A stretch of 64,000 bases of DNA from Halobaculum rubrum (GCF_019880225.1 NZ_CP082284.1:1302001-1366000); one strand, 5' to 3'; shown: positions 1 through 9,191, counted from the first letter of the stretch. Numbers and translations: made by a program. The notes: a model not told the origin generated them from the letters alone.

Positions 1-342
1 TTCCTCGAACTGCTCGCCGAGCGCGACGCCGCCGTCAGCGAGATCGTCGCGCCGTACGCCGACTACACGAACGTCCGCGAGAACCTCACGTACGACACCG
101 ACGCCGAGCTGGACGCGATGCTCGCGGCCGCCGCGGCCTACGCCGACGCCGCCGACGCGGAGCCCGACACGAAGGACGGCTATCGGCTCGACTACGGCGA
201 CGCGTGGGTGCTCGTGCGTCCATCCGGCACGGAGCCCAAGGTGCGCGTGTACGCCGAGTCCGCCGACGCCGACCGTGCGGCCGCGCTGGTGCGGGACGTG
301 CGCGAGGCGCTGGAGGAAGCGAAGGCCGACGCCGCGGCGTAG
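1..342 (+). CDS. Phosphoglucosamine mutase / phosphomannomutase family, C-terminal end (partial)
   Basis: The frame is open at the window edge, so only the last 113 residues are present. They carry the phosphate-binding loop of alpha-D-phosphohexomutases, V-R-P-S-G-T-E-P-K, about 40 residues before the end, in the final domain. This superfamily moves phosphate between C1 and C6 of hexose or hexosamine phosphates, feeding glycan precursor synthesis. The catalytic serine and sugar-binding loops lie outside the window, so glucosamine, mannose and glucose phosphate cannot be told apart. The family assignment is firm; the substrate is not. Confidence 0.85.
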   Translation, partial: FLELLAERDAAVSEIVAPYADYTNVRENLTYDTDAELDAMLAAAAAYADAADAEPDTKDGYRLDYGDAWVLVRPSGTEPKVRVYAESADADRAAALVRDVREALEEAKADAAA

Positions 343-465
343 CCGGCCGACCGTCTCCCGCCGACCGCCCGCGCTCCGATCGCGAGCGCCCGACCGCCCG
401 CTCTCCCACTGCTCCCCGACCGTGTCCCCCGAATCCTTTCCTCCCGCCGACCCCGACTCCCGCAC

Positions 466-990
466 ATGGACATCGAGGTGCGTCCCGTCGCCTCCCCGAC
501 CGAGTTCCGTGCGGCGCTGGTCGTCAACCGCGCCGCTTGGCGCGACGCGTACGCCGACATCCTCCCGGATGAGCGGCTGGACGCGATGACGGTCCCCGAC
601 GGCGTCGAGCTCCGGGAGCGGTACGACCGTGCGACCGCCGACGGCCGGGCGTTCCTCGTCGCCGTCGACCGAGAGCCGGGCGCGGTCGTCGGCTTCGCCG
701 ACGCGGTGTGGAACGACGAACGGACGGCGTTCTGCGAGCGCGACGACGCCGAGCTACGGGCGATCTACGTCGCCCCCGACACGCAGGGAGCGGGCGTCGG
801 CTCGGCGCTGCTGGCGGCCGCGGTCGAGCGCGTCCCCGACGCGTGCTCGCGGCTGGCCCTGGAGACGTTCACCGAGAACCACGCGGCCCGGGACTTCTAC
901 GAGGCGCGCGGGTTCGAGCGGATCGGTGCCTCGGCGTTCGAGGTGGGCGGGGAGTCGTACCCGACGGCGGTGTACGTGCGGCCGCTGTAG
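466..990 (+). CDS. GNAT family N-acetyltransferase
   Basis: A 174-residue protein with the GNAT fold. Motif A, the acetyl-CoA pyrophosphate loop, is visible as Q-G-A-G-V-G at residues 107-112 after the strand L-R-A-I-Y-V. The later N-H-A-A-R-D-F-Y-E-A-R-G-F segment is the usual motif B. Such enzymes acetylate small amines or protein N-termini with acetyl-CoA in the cytoplasm. The acceptor cannot be told from sequence. The ATG at 466 gives a full-length domain with no extra N-terminus. It is co-directional with the mutase but 123 bp away and is probably transcribed alone. Confidence 0.85.
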   Translation: MDIEVRPVASPTEFRAALVVNRAAWRDAYADILPDERLDAMTVPDGVELRERYDRATADGRAFLVAVDREPGAVVGFADAVWNDERTAFCERDDAELRAIYVAPDTQGAGVGSALLAAAVERVPDACSRLALETFTENHAARDFYEARGFERIGASAFEVGGESYPTAVYVRPL

Positions 991-1013
991 CCGGTCGCCG
1001 TGATCCCTTGCGG

Positions 1014-2213
1014 TTACGAGTCCGCGGCCACGAGCGCGTCCGTCAGCAGTTCGCGTCGCTCGCGTGCCTCGGCCAGCTCGGCGGCCGCCTCGCCCGAGGC
1101 GACGCGCTCGACCTCCGCGTCCGACAGCTCCGCCTCGGCCTCGGCGGCGCGGCGGAGCCGCTCGTAGTCGGGGTGGTCCGCGGCCTCCCGCAGCCGGCGG
1201 GCGCGGGCGACGGTCCCCTCGGGCGCGAACTTGGCGACGACGGAGACGAGCTCCTCGCGCTGGAACCGGAGCGTCTCGGCCGACGGCGGCGGCCAGTCGA
1301 CCGTGAGCGGCGCCGCGGACAGCCGTTGGAGGTACGTCCGGTGCGGCCGAACCCGCGCCGTGAACGTCCCCGAGTCCTCGACGTAGTGGTCGAGCTTGGA
1401 GGCGGAGTAGTCGGCGTACTCGAGTAGGTCCGGAAGCGCCGCCCCGTCGGCGGGCGACGAGTCGAGGAACGAGCGCAGCTCCGGCGGCGGCGCGGCGTAG
1501 TCGACGAACGGCGTCTCCGCCGCGTCCGCGACGAACGCCAGCAGCTCGCGGGCGGACGCCTCCCGGCGGACGTCGTCGAACGCGTCGCGAACGGCGTCGT
1601 TGTAGGCGGCGATCGGCTCACGAAGTTCCTCGGTGGGAGCGGTCAGGTCCGCCTCCCCGAGCTCGACGAGCCGTTCCAGCGCCGCGATCCGGTCGTCCAG
1701 CGCGTCGAGGCGCCGTGTGACGTCCCGTTCGGCGTCGTGGACCGCGGCCTCGGCCGCCTCGCGCTCGGCCAGCCGGTCGGCGAGGTCGCGGGCGGGCGAA
1801 AGCGCCTCGCGGGCGCGCTCGAAGTCGGACTCCGAGAGCCGGCGGCCGTCGACGGCCTCGTTCGCGCGTTCGAACGCGTCGCGTCCGGGGATATCCTCGT
1901 CGAGGTCTTCGACGACGGCCGCGAACTCCCCCTGAAATTCGACGTACGCCTGGAAGTCGCCCGTCCCGGTCGCAGAGTCGACGTAGCGGTCCAGCAGGCG
2001 GTCCGCGCGCCGAACGGCGTCGCGGACGGTCGACAGCGTCGACTCGCCGTGTTCCTCGACGGCGGCGGTCGCGTTCTCCAGTCGCCCGCGAGCCTCACGG
2101 AGCGTCGCCGCGAGCGCGGCCGCGTCGCGCTCGGCGTCCGGGAGCGGGTCCGGCGTCGCGTTCGGCCCGGCGGTCGCGTTCGCCTCGGGGGCCGCGTCGG
2201 CGTCGCGTACCAT
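1014..2213 (-). CDS. Haloarchaeal coiled-coil protein of unknown function
   Basis: A 399-residue, very acidic protein that is almost entirely Ala/Glu/Arg/Asp/Leu, with long heptad-like helices and no membrane segment, signal peptide or catalytic motif. The spacing of Leu and Ala suggests extended coiled coils with a short Pro-rich break near residue 245 (Y-A-A-P-P-P-E-L). It starts 4 bp downstream of the hisI stop on the same strand, so the two are probably co-transcribed, but nothing links it to histidine synthesis. I recognise it only as a haloarchaeal conserved type and cannot give a function. A structural or scaffold role is a guess. Confidence 0.75.
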   Translation of the reverse strand: MVRDADAAPEANATAGPNATPDPLPDAERDAAALAATLREARGRLENATAAVEEHGESTLSTVRDAVRRADRLLDRYVDSATGTGDFQAYVEFQGEFAAVVEDLDEDIPGRDAFERANEAVDGRRLSESDFERAREALSPARDLADRLAEREAAEAAVHDAERDVTRRLDALDDRIAALERLVELGEADLTAPTEELREPIAAYNDAVRDAFDDVRREASARELLAFVADAAETPFVDYAAPPPELRSFLDSSPADGAALPDLLEYADYSASKLDHYVEDSGTFTARVRPHRTYLQRLSAAPLTVDWPPPSAETLRFQREELVSVVAKFAPEGTVARARRLREAADHPDYERLRRAAEAEAELSDAEVERVASGEAAAELAEARERRELLTDALVAADS

Positions 2214-2216
2214 CCG

Positions 2217-2612
2217 TTACTCGTACACCGCGTCGGGGTCGAACACGCGCTCGCCGACGTGCTCGCCGTCGAGCGTGCGGTGGAAACACGAGCGGTGCCC
2301 GGTGTGGCACGCGCCGCCGGTCTGGTCGACGAGATACAGGAGCGTGTCGGCGTCACAGTCGACGCGGACCTCGCGGATCTCCTGAGTGTGCCCGCTCGTC
2401 GCGCCCTTCTCCCACAGCTCGTCGCGGGAGCGCGAGTAGTAGTGCGCGCGGCCGGTCTCTCGCGTGCGAGCGAGCGCCTCCCGGTTCACGTACGCGAGCA
2501 TCAAGACCTCGCCGGAGTCGGCGTCCTGCGCGACGGCGGGGACGAGCCCGTCGTCGCCGAAGTCGACCGCGATCCGGTCGTCGGGTTCGGCGTCGGGCGT
2601 GGAATCCCTCAT
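2217..2612 (-). CDS. hisI: Phosphoribosyl-AMP cyclohydrolase
   Basis: HisI opens the purine ring of phosphoribosyl-AMP, the third step of histidine biosynthesis, in the cytoplasm. The 131-residue protein has the complete single-domain fold: the A-Y-V-N-R-E-A-L segment, [12 protein letters not shown], the acidic metal site D85/D87/D89 with the zinc ligand C86 among them, and the other two cysteines in [10 protein letters not shown] (C102, C109). There is no fused HisE (pyrophosphohydrolase) domain, so that step must be encoded elsewhere. The other histidine gene here, hisG, lies 29 kb away, so the pathway is scattered. Confidence 0.95.
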   Translation of the reverse strand: MRDSTPDAEPDDRIAVDFGDDGLVPAVAQDADSGEVLMLAYVNREALARTRETGRAHYYSRSRDELWEKGATSGHTQEIREVRVDCDADTLLYLVDQTGGACHTGHRSCFHRTLDGEHVGERVFDPDAVYE

Positions 2613-2708
2613 CGGTCCGAACGTCGGGGCTGCGGCGAATAGGTCTTGTGCGTGGCGGGCGCGACCTCAGCCGCGTGGTCGAGTCGGGGCGGGGGGATTC
2701 CTGGGAGG

Positions 2709-3827
2709 TCAGACCAGCCCGAGCGTCCCGAGCGCGACCGTCAGCACGTCCCCGTACGTCAACGCGAGCACGAGCCCGCCGAACAGCGGTACGAGGAACG
2801 GGAGCCCTGGAGACACCCACAGCGCGTCCTCCGCGGCGACGCGCTCCAGCCCCTCGCGGAGCGTCTCGGGCGTCGTGCCGTAGGCGGTGCCCTCGATGTC
2901 GTCGAGGAACCGCTCGGCGGCCCACGGGTCGTCGACGGCGGACGCCTCGGCGTCGGCCGCCGGCCCGTCGCGTCCCGGCGCCGCAGCGGCGTCCCGGTCG
3001 CCGGCGGCGTCATCGGCCGTCGAGCTCGACTCGGGGAACTCGAATCCGCGGTCGTCGACGCCCCCGTCCGTCCGCGGACCGTCGTGGACCGCGCCGTCGG
3101 TCGGCGGGTGCGTCTCGCCGACGGAGGCCGGGTCGCGGTGCGCGTCGGGGTCCGCACGGACGGCCGCGAGCGTGGCGCCGCGCCACCGGAGGTACATCCG
3201 AAGCGCGTCGAGGTCGAGGCCCCGCTGCGGGCGGAGCCCATCGGCGCGGATGAGTTGGCCGTGTACGTCCGGGAGGTCCTCGACCGCGGTCCAGCGGCCG
3301 ACGAACATCGCAGAGGAGATCCGGCCGGCGGCGACGTTCGACGCGAACAGCAGGGCGATGTAGCCGGCGCCGAACAGCACCGCGTTCGTCAGCGCCGACA
3401 TCGCCGTGACGCCCAGCGCCGAGGGATGGACCGGGAAGCCAACGGTGTGAAGCCACGTCACGTCCGGCAGGATCGACAGCGGGACGACGTACCCGGGGGT
3501 GGTCGGGAACGCGACCGCGAGCACGACGAGCGCCTTCATGTCGGCGCCGCCGAAGGCGGCCATCCGGTAGGCGAGCAGCGAGAAGGGGACCAGAAAGAGG
3601 ATCGAGAACCCGACCCGAACGAGGAACAGCCGGCCGGCGTAGCCGTCGAACGGGTACGCGCCGGCCGCCTCCACGGCGAGCGCGAGCGCGCCGATCGCGA
3701 GCAGCGGCAGCCAGAGGGAACTCGCGACCCGGCGGGTCCGGATATCGCGGTAGGCGGCCCACGCCAACCCCGGGAGGAGGAGAAGTCGGAGGAGGTCGGC
3801 CGCGGTGGCGACGCCGAGCACGTTCAT
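2709..3827 (-). CDS. A24-family prepilin peptidase (PibD/FlaK type)
   Basis: A 372-residue polytopic membrane aspartyl protease. The two catalytic aspartates of the A24 family are visible: D28 in Y-R-D-I-R-T-R after the first membrane helix, and D96 in G-G-A-D-M-K. PibD-type enzymes remove the positively charged leader of archaellins and type IV pilins at the membrane face. A long acidic loop (about residues 200-330) separates the core from a last C-terminal membrane segment, longer than in minimal A24 enzymes. The archaellin at 22.2 kb has exactly the leader such an enzyme cuts. In haloarchaea I know, a ferredoxin gene sits beside pibD, as here. A second A24 paralogue elsewhere in the genome cannot be excluded. 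Confidence 0.85.
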   Translation of the reverse strand: MNVLGVATAADLLRLLLLPGLAWAAYRDIRTRRVASSLWLPLLAIGALALAVEAAGAYPFDGYAGRLFLVRVGFSILFLVPFSLLAYRMAAFGGADMKALVVLAVAFPTTPGYVVPLSILPDVTWLHTVGFPVHPSALGVTAMSALTNAVLFGAGYIALLFASNVAAGRISSAMFVGRWTAVEDLPDVHGQLIRADGLRPQRGLDLDALRMYLRWRGATLAAVRADPDAHRDPASVGETHPPTDGAVHDGPRTDGGVDDRGFEFPESSSTADDAAGDRDAAAAPGRDGPAADAEASAVDDPWAAERFLDDIEGTAYGTTPETLREGLERVAAEDALWVSPGLPFLVPLFGGLVLALTYGDVLTVALGTLGLV

Positions 3828-3966
3828 AGTCCGTCGCGCGGCCCCGGAAGGTTAGTCGTTACCGTCTACGTCTCGGTTGTGAGAAGCGTCGTCGTGGGCG
3901 TATCATCGGGGAACGCGCCGCTGTGGAGAAGGAAAATAAACCGAGAACTCGACCGGCAGACCGCGC

Positions 3967-4356
3967 TCAGATGACGCGGTTCTGGAGGTAGTCGAGGTGC
4001 TTCGCGTTGTAGACGATCCGGACCTCGTCGGTCTCGGGCGACCCGATGCAGGTCAGGCGGACGTTCTTCTCCTCGACCTCCTCGTCGGAGAGGATCTGCT
4101 GCATGTCCATGTTGATCTCGCCCTCCCGCACGATGGCCGCGCAGTTCGCACACGCGCCGGCGCGACACGAGAAGGGCCAGTCGAAGCCCTGCGCCTCGGC
4201 GGCCTCGAGGATGTATTCGCCCTGGTTGACCTCGAGTTCGCCGTAGTCCTCCTCGTCCAACCCGGCGTCGGCCGCGTTGTCGAAGAGGTCGTCGTCGTCC
4301 ATCTCCCAGCCGTTGTCGTCAAGTACTTCGTAGTTAAGGTATTCGACCGTGGGCAT
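3967..4356 (-). CDS. Halophilic plant-type 2Fe-2S ferredoxin
   Basis: A 129-residue cytoplasmic electron carrier. The four cluster ligands are C64, C69, C72 and C103 in the plant-type pattern Cx4Cx2C...C. The acidic N-terminal insertion (roughly residues 15-45), typical of halobacterial ferredoxins, precedes the core. In haloarchaea this ferredoxin takes electrons from 2-oxoacid:ferredoxin oxidoreductases. I chose the ATG at 4356 because it gives the M-P-T-V-E-Y-L-N-Y start shared by the haloarchaeal family. An upstream in-frame ATG at 4410 would add 18 residues unlike the family. Confidence 0.95.
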   Translation of the reverse strand: MPTVEYLNYEVLDDNGWEMDDDDLFDNAADAGLDEEDYGELEVNQGEYILEAAEAQGFDWPFSCRAGACANCAAIVREGEINMDMQQILSDEEVEEKNVRLTCIGSPETDEVRIVYNAKHLDYLQNRVI

Positions 4357-4678
4357 CTCGTTTCGCGTTTCGCCGGCCGTCCCATTAGTTGTTGCTATCT
4401 CGCAGGGCACAACCGCGGCAGACGGGCTTTAGGCCGGCCAAAATGACTGTTCTCCGGATCCGAGAGCGCCTCGCCGACACGATCGAGCGAGCCGCGCCAC
4501 GTCGACGGGACGGCACGACCCGCCACAGATCCGGGCCACGGGAAAACGGCTCACGGGAAGCCGAGTCGCGGAGCGGCGGATACGGGGGAAGGACCGCGAC
4601 CAACACGTACGAGCACATCCTTCGACCGACCCCGCCGAGCCGCGACAGCGTTTAAGCCGTGGGTCCGGTATGCGGGGT
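4357..4678. other. Divergent intergenic region, ferredoxin / htpX
   Basis: About 320 bp between divergent genes. A TATA-like tttaag at 4651-4656 lies about 26 bp before the htpX ATG at 4679, the spacing of a leaderless haloarchaeal transcript. The overlapping reading frames here are Arg/Ser/Pro-rich with no family resemblance, and I read none as a gene. Confidence 0.5.
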
Positions 4679-5560
4679 ATGGAATGGAAGACAGACTGGG
4701 GCCTGCGGGGCCGGATGGTCCTGACCGGGTTCCTGCTGTTCGCCCTCTACATCGTGTTCGTCGCGGTGTTGTCCCAGTACGTGGGGCTGTTCGCGATAGT
4801 CGCGATCATGGGGCTGTTCTCGCTCGGACAGTTCTTCTTCAGCGACAAGCTCGCGCTGTACTCGATGGGCGCCAAGGAGGTGTCAGAACAGGAGTATCCG
4901 GAACTGCACCGGAAGATCACCCGCCTCTCCCAACAGGCGGATCTCCCGAAGCCGACGGTCGCGGTCGCGGACACCCGCGTCCCGAACGCCTTCGCCGCCG
5001 GCCGCTCACAGAAGAACTCGACCGTCTGCGTGACGACCGGACTGCTTCGCACGCTCGACGACGAGGAGCTGGAGGGAGTGCTCGCCCACGAACTGGCGCA
5101 CGTCAAGAACCGCGACGTCATGGTGATGACCATCGCGTCGTTCCTCTCGACGCTGGCGTTCATCGTCGTACGGTGGGGCTGGCTGTTCGGCGGCGGCGGG
5201 GGCAACCGCGGCGGCGGCAACCAGGCGCCGGTCATCGTCGCCATCCTCGTCTCACTGGTCGTGTGGGTGATCTCGTTCATGCTCATCCGCCTGCTGTCGC
5301 GCTATCGCGAGTTCGCCGCCGACCGCGGCGGCGCGGCCATCTCGGGCAACCCCGGCGCGCTCGCGTCGGCGCTCGTCACCATCGACAGCGGGATGGAGAA
5401 GGTGCCGAAGGAGGACCTCCGCGACACCGCTGAGATGAACGCCTTCTTCGTCATCCCGATCAGGTCCGGGTTCATCGGGAAGCTGTTCTCGACGCACCCG
5501 AGCACCGAGAAACGCGTCGAGCGGCTCCGCGACCTGGAACGGGAGCTCGAGACCGCCTGA
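4679..5560 (+). CDS. htpX: HtpX-type membrane zinc metalloprotease (M48)
   Basis: HtpX is a membrane-bound M48 protease involved in quality control of misfolded membrane proteins. The 293-residue product has two N-terminal membrane helices (about 14-32 and 36-54), the zinc site H137-E138-L-A-H141, a Gly-rich linker, two further membrane helices, and a downstream R-E-F-A-A-D-R segment carrying the third ligand. I start at the ATG at 4679 (M-E-W-K-T-D-W) because of the promoter spacing; the ATG at 4670 would add three residues. The intact pspAB gene lies downstream, an association seen in other haloarchaea and actinobacteria, where PspAB accompanies membrane-stress genes. Confidence 0.93.
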   Translation: MEWKTDWGLRGRMVLTGFLLFALYIVFVAVLSQYVGLFAIVAIMGLFSLGQFFFSDKLALYSMGAKEVSEQEYPELHRKITRLSQQADLPKPTVAVADTRVPNAFAAGRSQKNSTVCVTTGLLRTLDDEELEGVLAHELAHVKNRDVMVMTIASFLSTLAFIVVRWGWLFGGGGGNRGGGNQAPVIVAILVSLVVWVISFMLIRLLSRYREFAADRGGAAISGNPGALASALVTIDSGMEKVPKEDLRDTAEMNAFFVIPIRSGFIGKLFSTHPSTEKRVERLRDLERELETA

Positions 5561-5688
5561 ACCGAGTAGCGGCGCGCTCGGGGCGAAGGGCGGAGCGGGG
5601 TGGAACGGAACGGTCCGCTTCACCTCGCCCAGTCTCGCATCGTTCCGTCCGTGTGAAGCCTGAAACACGATTCCGCGGAACAGACCGT

Positions 5689-6113
5689 ATGCGCGACCCA
5701 CGTACGACATCTCCGGGATCGATCTCGCCGACGACACCGACACCGTGGTCCAGAGCCTCGTGCGCAACAAGTACCGGGCGGAGGACTGGTCGGGGAACGT
5801 CGTGTTGCGCGGGAAACAGAAGATGCTGAAGCTGAAGGAACAGTTCCCGTTCGTCGACGCCGACACGGAGGCGGCGCTCGCGAGGATCGACTCCCGCGGT
5901 GCCCTGACGACGATCGCACGGAACGTGCTCTCGTTCGGCCACTGGATCCCGCACCGCTACGAGATCACCGACGCGAACGGCGCCCACGTCGGCACGATCG
6001 CCGGGACGCTCTCGCTGGCGGACACCTACGAGATCACCATCGACGACGACGACGCCGTGCCGAAGGAGGCGGTCGTCGCCGCCGCGATGGTGATCGACGC
6101 GATCCAAGGGAAC
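5689..6113 (+). pseudogene. LURP-one-related (phospholipid scramblase-like) gene, decayed
   Basis: The frame from about 5697 encodes T-Y-D-I-S-G-I-D-L, then V-R-N-K-Y-R-A...L-R-G-K-Q-K-M, and ends I-P-H-R-Y-E-I-T-D...V-I-D-A-I-Q-G-N, which I recognise as the haloarchaeal LURP-one-related family. Three defects are visible. The only nearby ATG (5689) is one base out of frame; one extra C in the CCC at 5697-5699 would restore M-R-D-P-T-Y-D-I-S. The middle is too short: P-F-V-D-A-D runs straight into A-L-A-R-I-D-S-R-G, where I expect about 50 more residues. The stop expected after I-Q-G-N is read as TCA (6114-6116), so the frame stays open into pspAB. A GTG start at 5745 making a fused 359-residue protein is possible but unlikely. 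Confidence 0.65.
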
Positions 6114-6209
6114 TCACGGTGCCGGCGGCGTGGCGGTGTCGACTCGAGAGCGCCCGCCCGCGCGAGCGACGGCTTGAACACGCCGCCCCACGGAGTACCG
6201 ACAGCGCCA

Positions 6210-6824
6210 ATGGGGATTCTCGACACACTCAGATCCGTGCTCGGCTCGCGCGCGGAGGCCGACGCCGTCAGCGACGCCGACCCCGAGGACCTGTTCGGCA
6301 TGAGCACCGCCTACGTCACGATGGAGGCGGACCTCGGCTTCCGGTCGGTCGACGAGGCGGCGCTGTGCTTCTCGTCGGTCGATTCGACCGACTTCGCCGA
6401 CACCGTCGACGCCGTGGAGTCGATCCTCGACGCCGGCGCCGAGGAGACGGGGACGACGTTCCGCCGCCGCGAGGACGACCACGGCTACCACTGGGTGATC
6501 CTTGGCGACGACGACCCCGAGGACCTCGTCACCTCCGTCCACTTCGCGGCCGACGAGTTCGTCGACCGGGGGTACGGCTCGCGACTGCTGGCGGCGGTGT
6601 TCGGCTTCGCCGACGAGCGCGACCCCGACCGCCACGCCTACTGGATCTACTCGTTCCGCCGCGGCGCGTACTACCCGTTCGCCCCGACGGGAACCAGCAG
6701 TCGGAGCAACAAAACCGAATTCAAACTGGAGTCGGTGCTGGACGGAGAGCTCGGCATCGAATCCGACAAGGAGTACTGGTACCCCCTGTGGCCGGACAGC
6801 CCGAACGGCCACCCCTGGAGCTAG
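6210..6824 (+). CDS. pspAB: PspA-associated protein PspAB
   Basis: A 204-residue acidic soluble protein beginning M-G-I-L-D-T-L-R-S-V-L-G-S-R. I recognise it as the PspAB family that accompanies htpX in haloarchaea and actinobacteria; its molecular role in the envelope-stress response is not established. It has no membrane segment and ends with a conserved-looking Y-W-I-Y-S-F-R-R-G-A-Y-Y-P-F-A-P and Y-W-Y-P-L-W-P-D-S. The ATG at 6210 matches the family start although the frame is open further upstream through the decayed LURP-one gene. It may share a transcript with htpX. Confidence 0.85.
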   Translation: MGILDTLRSVLGSRAEADAVSDADPEDLFGMSTAYVTMEADLGFRSVDEAALCFSSVDSTDFADTVDAVESILDAGAEETGTTFRRREDDHGYHWVILGDDDPEDLVTSVHFAADEFVDRGYGSRLLAAVFGFADERDPDRHAYWIYSFRRGAYYPFAPTGTSSRSNKTEFKLESVLDGELGIESDKEYWYPLWPDSPNGHPWS

Positions 6825-7000
6825 CCTCCCGCGGCCACGCGGCAGATACGTCCACGGCGACCTCGACTCCCCGATCACCGTCCCATCCCTTCTGAATCCT
6901 CGCACACCGTCCGTGATCGACACGACGACGTACCGGAGTTTCACTTCCACTTTGGTGTTAACGAGGGTTTATGGGGGGAGCCGAGCAAGGAGGAGGTACG

Positions 7001-8032
7001 ATGGCAGAAGACGACCTCCAGGAACTCCCCGGCGTCGGCCCCGCGACCGCAGACAAACTCGTCGACGCGGGCTTCGACAGCTACCAGAGCATCGCGGTCG
7101 CGAGCCCCGCGGAACTGGGCAACACGGCCGACATCGGCGACTCGACGGCGAACGACATCATCCAGGGCGCCCGCGAGGCGGCTGACATCGGCGGCTTCGA
7201 GTCCGGCGCACAGGTGCTCGAACGACGCGAGGAGATCGGCAAGCTCTCGTGGCAGATCGACGAGGTCGACGACCTCCTGGGCGGCGGGATGGAGACGCAG
7301 TCGATCACCGAGGTGTACGGCGAGTTCGGCGCCGGCAAGTCGCAGGTGACCCACCAGATGGCCGTGAACGTCCAGCTCTCCAACGACGACGGCGGACTGG
7401 ACGGGTCGGCTATCTTCGTCGACTCCGAGGACACGTTCCGCCCCGAGCGGATCGACGACATGGTCCGCGGGCTGGACGACGAGATCCTCGAGCGCGAGTT
7501 CGAGCGCCGCGAGATCGAGGGATCGCCCGACGACGACGACGACATGCGCACGCTGGTCGAGGACTTCCTCGACCACATCCACGTCGCGAAGGCGTTCAAC
7601 TCCAACCACCAGATCCTGCTGGCCGAGAAGGCGAAAGAACTCGCCAGCGAGGCCGAGGACACCGACTGGCCCGTGCGGATGCTCACCGTCGACTCGCTGA
7701 CTGCCCACTTCCGCGCCGAGTACGTCGGTCGGGGCGAGCTCGCCGAGCGCCAGCAGAAGCTCAACAAGCACCTGCACGACCTGATGCGCATCGGCGACCT
7801 CTACAACTGCGTCGTGCTCGTGACGAACCAGGTCGCCTCCAACCCCGACTCGTACTTCGGTGACCCGACCCAGCCGATCGGCGGCAACATCCTGGGTCAC
7901 ACCTCGACGTTCCGGATCTACCTCCGCAAGTCGAAGGGCGACAAGCGGATCGTGCGACTCGTCGACGCGCCGAACCTGGCGGACGGCGAGGCCGTGATGC
8001 GCGTGCAGGACGGCGGCCTCAAGCCCGAATAG
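7001..8032 (+). CDS. radA: DNA repair and recombination protein RadA
   Basis: RadA is the archaeal RecA/Rad51 recombinase that forms filaments on single-stranded DNA and drives strand exchange. The 343-residue protein has an N-terminal helix-hairpin-helix domain ([10 protein letters not shown], residues 9-18), the Walker A loop G-E-F-G-A-G-K-S at 107-114, a Walker B strand ending L-T-V-D-S near 231, and the usual C-terminal ATPase core; there is no intein. The ATG at 7001 gives the standard M-A-E-D-D start and is preceded by a purine-rich ggaggaggt. An upstream ATG at 6971 would add ten Gly-rich residues. It stands alone transcriptionally. Confidence 0.97.
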   Translation: MAEDDLQELPGVGPATADKLVDAGFDSYQSIAVASPAELGNTADIGDSTANDIIQGAREAADIGGFESGAQVLERREEIGKLSWQIDEVDDLLGGGMETQSITEVYGEFGAGKSQVTHQMAVNVQLSNDDGGLDGSAIFVDSEDTFRPERIDDMVRGLDDEILEREFERREIEGSPDDDDDMRTLVEDFLDHIHVAKAFNSNHQILLAEKAKELASEAEDTDWPVRMLTVDSLTAHFRAEYVGRGELAERQQKLNKHLHDLMRIGDLYNCVVLVTNQVASNPDSYFGDPTQPIGGNILGHTSTFRIYLRKSKGDKRIVRLVDAPNLADGEAVMRVQDGGLKPE

Positions 8033-8115
8033 GCTGCCCCCCTCCGTACAGGTGGTATCACCGCTCGACCGATGCCGTGAGAGTTTTTAACACGATACCC
8101 GCCCTCCATACGAGT

Positions 8116-8490
8116 ATGAGCACCGAAACGGCGTCTGAGGGGCTGGCCCTCCACACGGAGACGATGACTGGACTGCACTGGCTCGGGATCGCGCTCGCGG
8201 CGATCACCGGCGTCATCCACCTGTGGCTCGCGTACGCGTTCAGTTCGGAGACCGGGATGGCCGTCGCGTTCCTGATCGCGGGAGTCGGCTTCCTCGGCGG
8301 TGTGGCAGCGGTGCTGTTCGACTACCGTCGCCACCTGTTCTACGTGCTCGGGATCCCGTTCACCGCCGGGCAGATCCCGCTGTGGTACGTCGCGAACGCC
8401 CCCGACTTCGGGGCGACCGGGATCGCGGACAAGGTCGTGCAGGTCGTCCTCGTCGTCGTTCTCGTCGTCCTCTACAGACGCGAGTCGTAG
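8116..8490 (+). CDS. Small four-helix membrane protein, haloarchaeal, unknown function
   Basis: A 124-residue protein with about four membrane helices (L-H-W-L-G-I-A-L-A-A-I-T-G-V-I-H-L onward) and a histidine near the end of helix one. No catalytic or transport motif is evident. A tttttaac TATA box at 8084-8091 lies about 28 bp before the ATG at 8116, which therefore looks like a leaderless start; a GTG at 8077 lies upstream of that TATA box and is rejected. I recognise it as a haloarchaeal conserved protein without a known role. It is followed after 6 bp by another membrane protein gene, so the two likely form an operon. Confidence 0.8.
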   Translation: MSTETASEGLALHTETMTGLHWLGIALAAITGVIHLWLAYAFSSETGMAVAFLIAGVGFLGGVAAVLFDYRRHLFYVLGIPFTAGQIPLWYVANAPDFGATGIADKVVQVVLVVVLVVLYRRES

Positions 8491-8496
8491 GCCGTG

Positions 8497-9051
8497 ATGG
8501 CGTTCACGCACGCCCTTTCGGGCGCAGTGCTTGCAGCTCCCGTCCTCGCGGTCGCGCCCGAGTTGGCCGCTCCGGCCGCAGTCGCGGGGATCGTCGGCGG
8601 ACTCCTCCCGGATCTCGACCTGTTCGTCGGACGCCATCGGCGGACGCTCCACTTCCCCGTGTTGGGGTGGGCACTGGCGCTCCCGGCGATCGGCATCGCC
8701 GCGGTCGCTCCGACGGCTGCGACCGTCGCGGCGGCCGTGGGGACCGCGTCGTTCGCCGTCCACGCTGGAACCGACGCCCTCGGCGCAGGCGATGAGATCC
8801 GGCCGTGGGAACGGACCTCCGCGGAGGCCGTCTACGATCATCTCCACGGTCGGTGGATCCGTCCGCGCTTCTGGATCCGCTACGACGGCGCCCCCGAGGA
8901 CGCCGTCGCTACCGCGGTGCTCGCGGCCCCGATCGTCGCGTTCTACCCCGCGCCGTTGCCGGCGGTCGCAGCCGTCTGCGTCTTCCTCGGGATCGTGTAC
9001 GCGATCGTCCGACGCCGGCTTCCCCCGGTCGTCGAGGAGTTGGTCGGGTGA
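8497..9051 (+). CDS. YdjM-like membrane-bound putative metal-dependent hydrolase
   Basis: A 184-residue membrane protein of the DUF457/YdjM type. Visible marks are the N-terminal F-T-H-A-L-S-G-A, the acidic G-G-L-L-P-D-L-D segment, an H-R-R-T-L-H-F-P motif and V-H-A-G-T-D-A-L-G, giving the H, D, H, H/D pattern of this family of presumed metal hydrolases. Three to four membrane helices surround these residues. In bacteria YdjM is SOS-regulated, which would fit the neighbouring radA, but that is only suggestive. The frame begins GTG-ATG at 8494; I take the ATG at 8497. Confidence 0.8.
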   Translation: MAFTHALSGAVLAAPVLAVAPELAAPAAVAGIVGGLLPDLDLFVGRHRRTLHFPVLGWALALPAIGIAAVAPTAATVAAAVGTASFAVHAGTDALGAGDEIRPWERTSAEAVYDHLHGRWIRPRFWIRYDGAPEDAVATAVLAAPIVAFYPAPLPAVAAVCVFLGIVYAIVRRRLPPVVEELVG

Positions 9052-9191
9052 GGGTGGCTCGCCGCGCTCGACACGTTTAGTGTGCCGGGGTCGCTGTGAT
9101 CGCTCATCAGATCGACGGACGCGACGCGGAGCGCGCTCGTCCCGACGCGACGGGGCGTTCCCGACCGCGGTCGTCCCGCCGCCCCAAACAC

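Noticed and set aside
2646-3974. A 442-codon plus-strand frame
   Set aside because: It covers the prepilin peptidase gene in antisense. Arg/Glu/Gly repeats without any motif.
4389-4655. An 88-codon plus-strand frame between ferredoxin and htpX
   Set aside because: Arg/Thr/Pro-rich, no start signal, and overlaps the htpX promoter.
6971-7000. Upstream ATG for radA
   Set aside because: It adds only Gly/Glu residues unlike the RadA family; the purine-rich ribosome-binding stretch precedes the later ATG.
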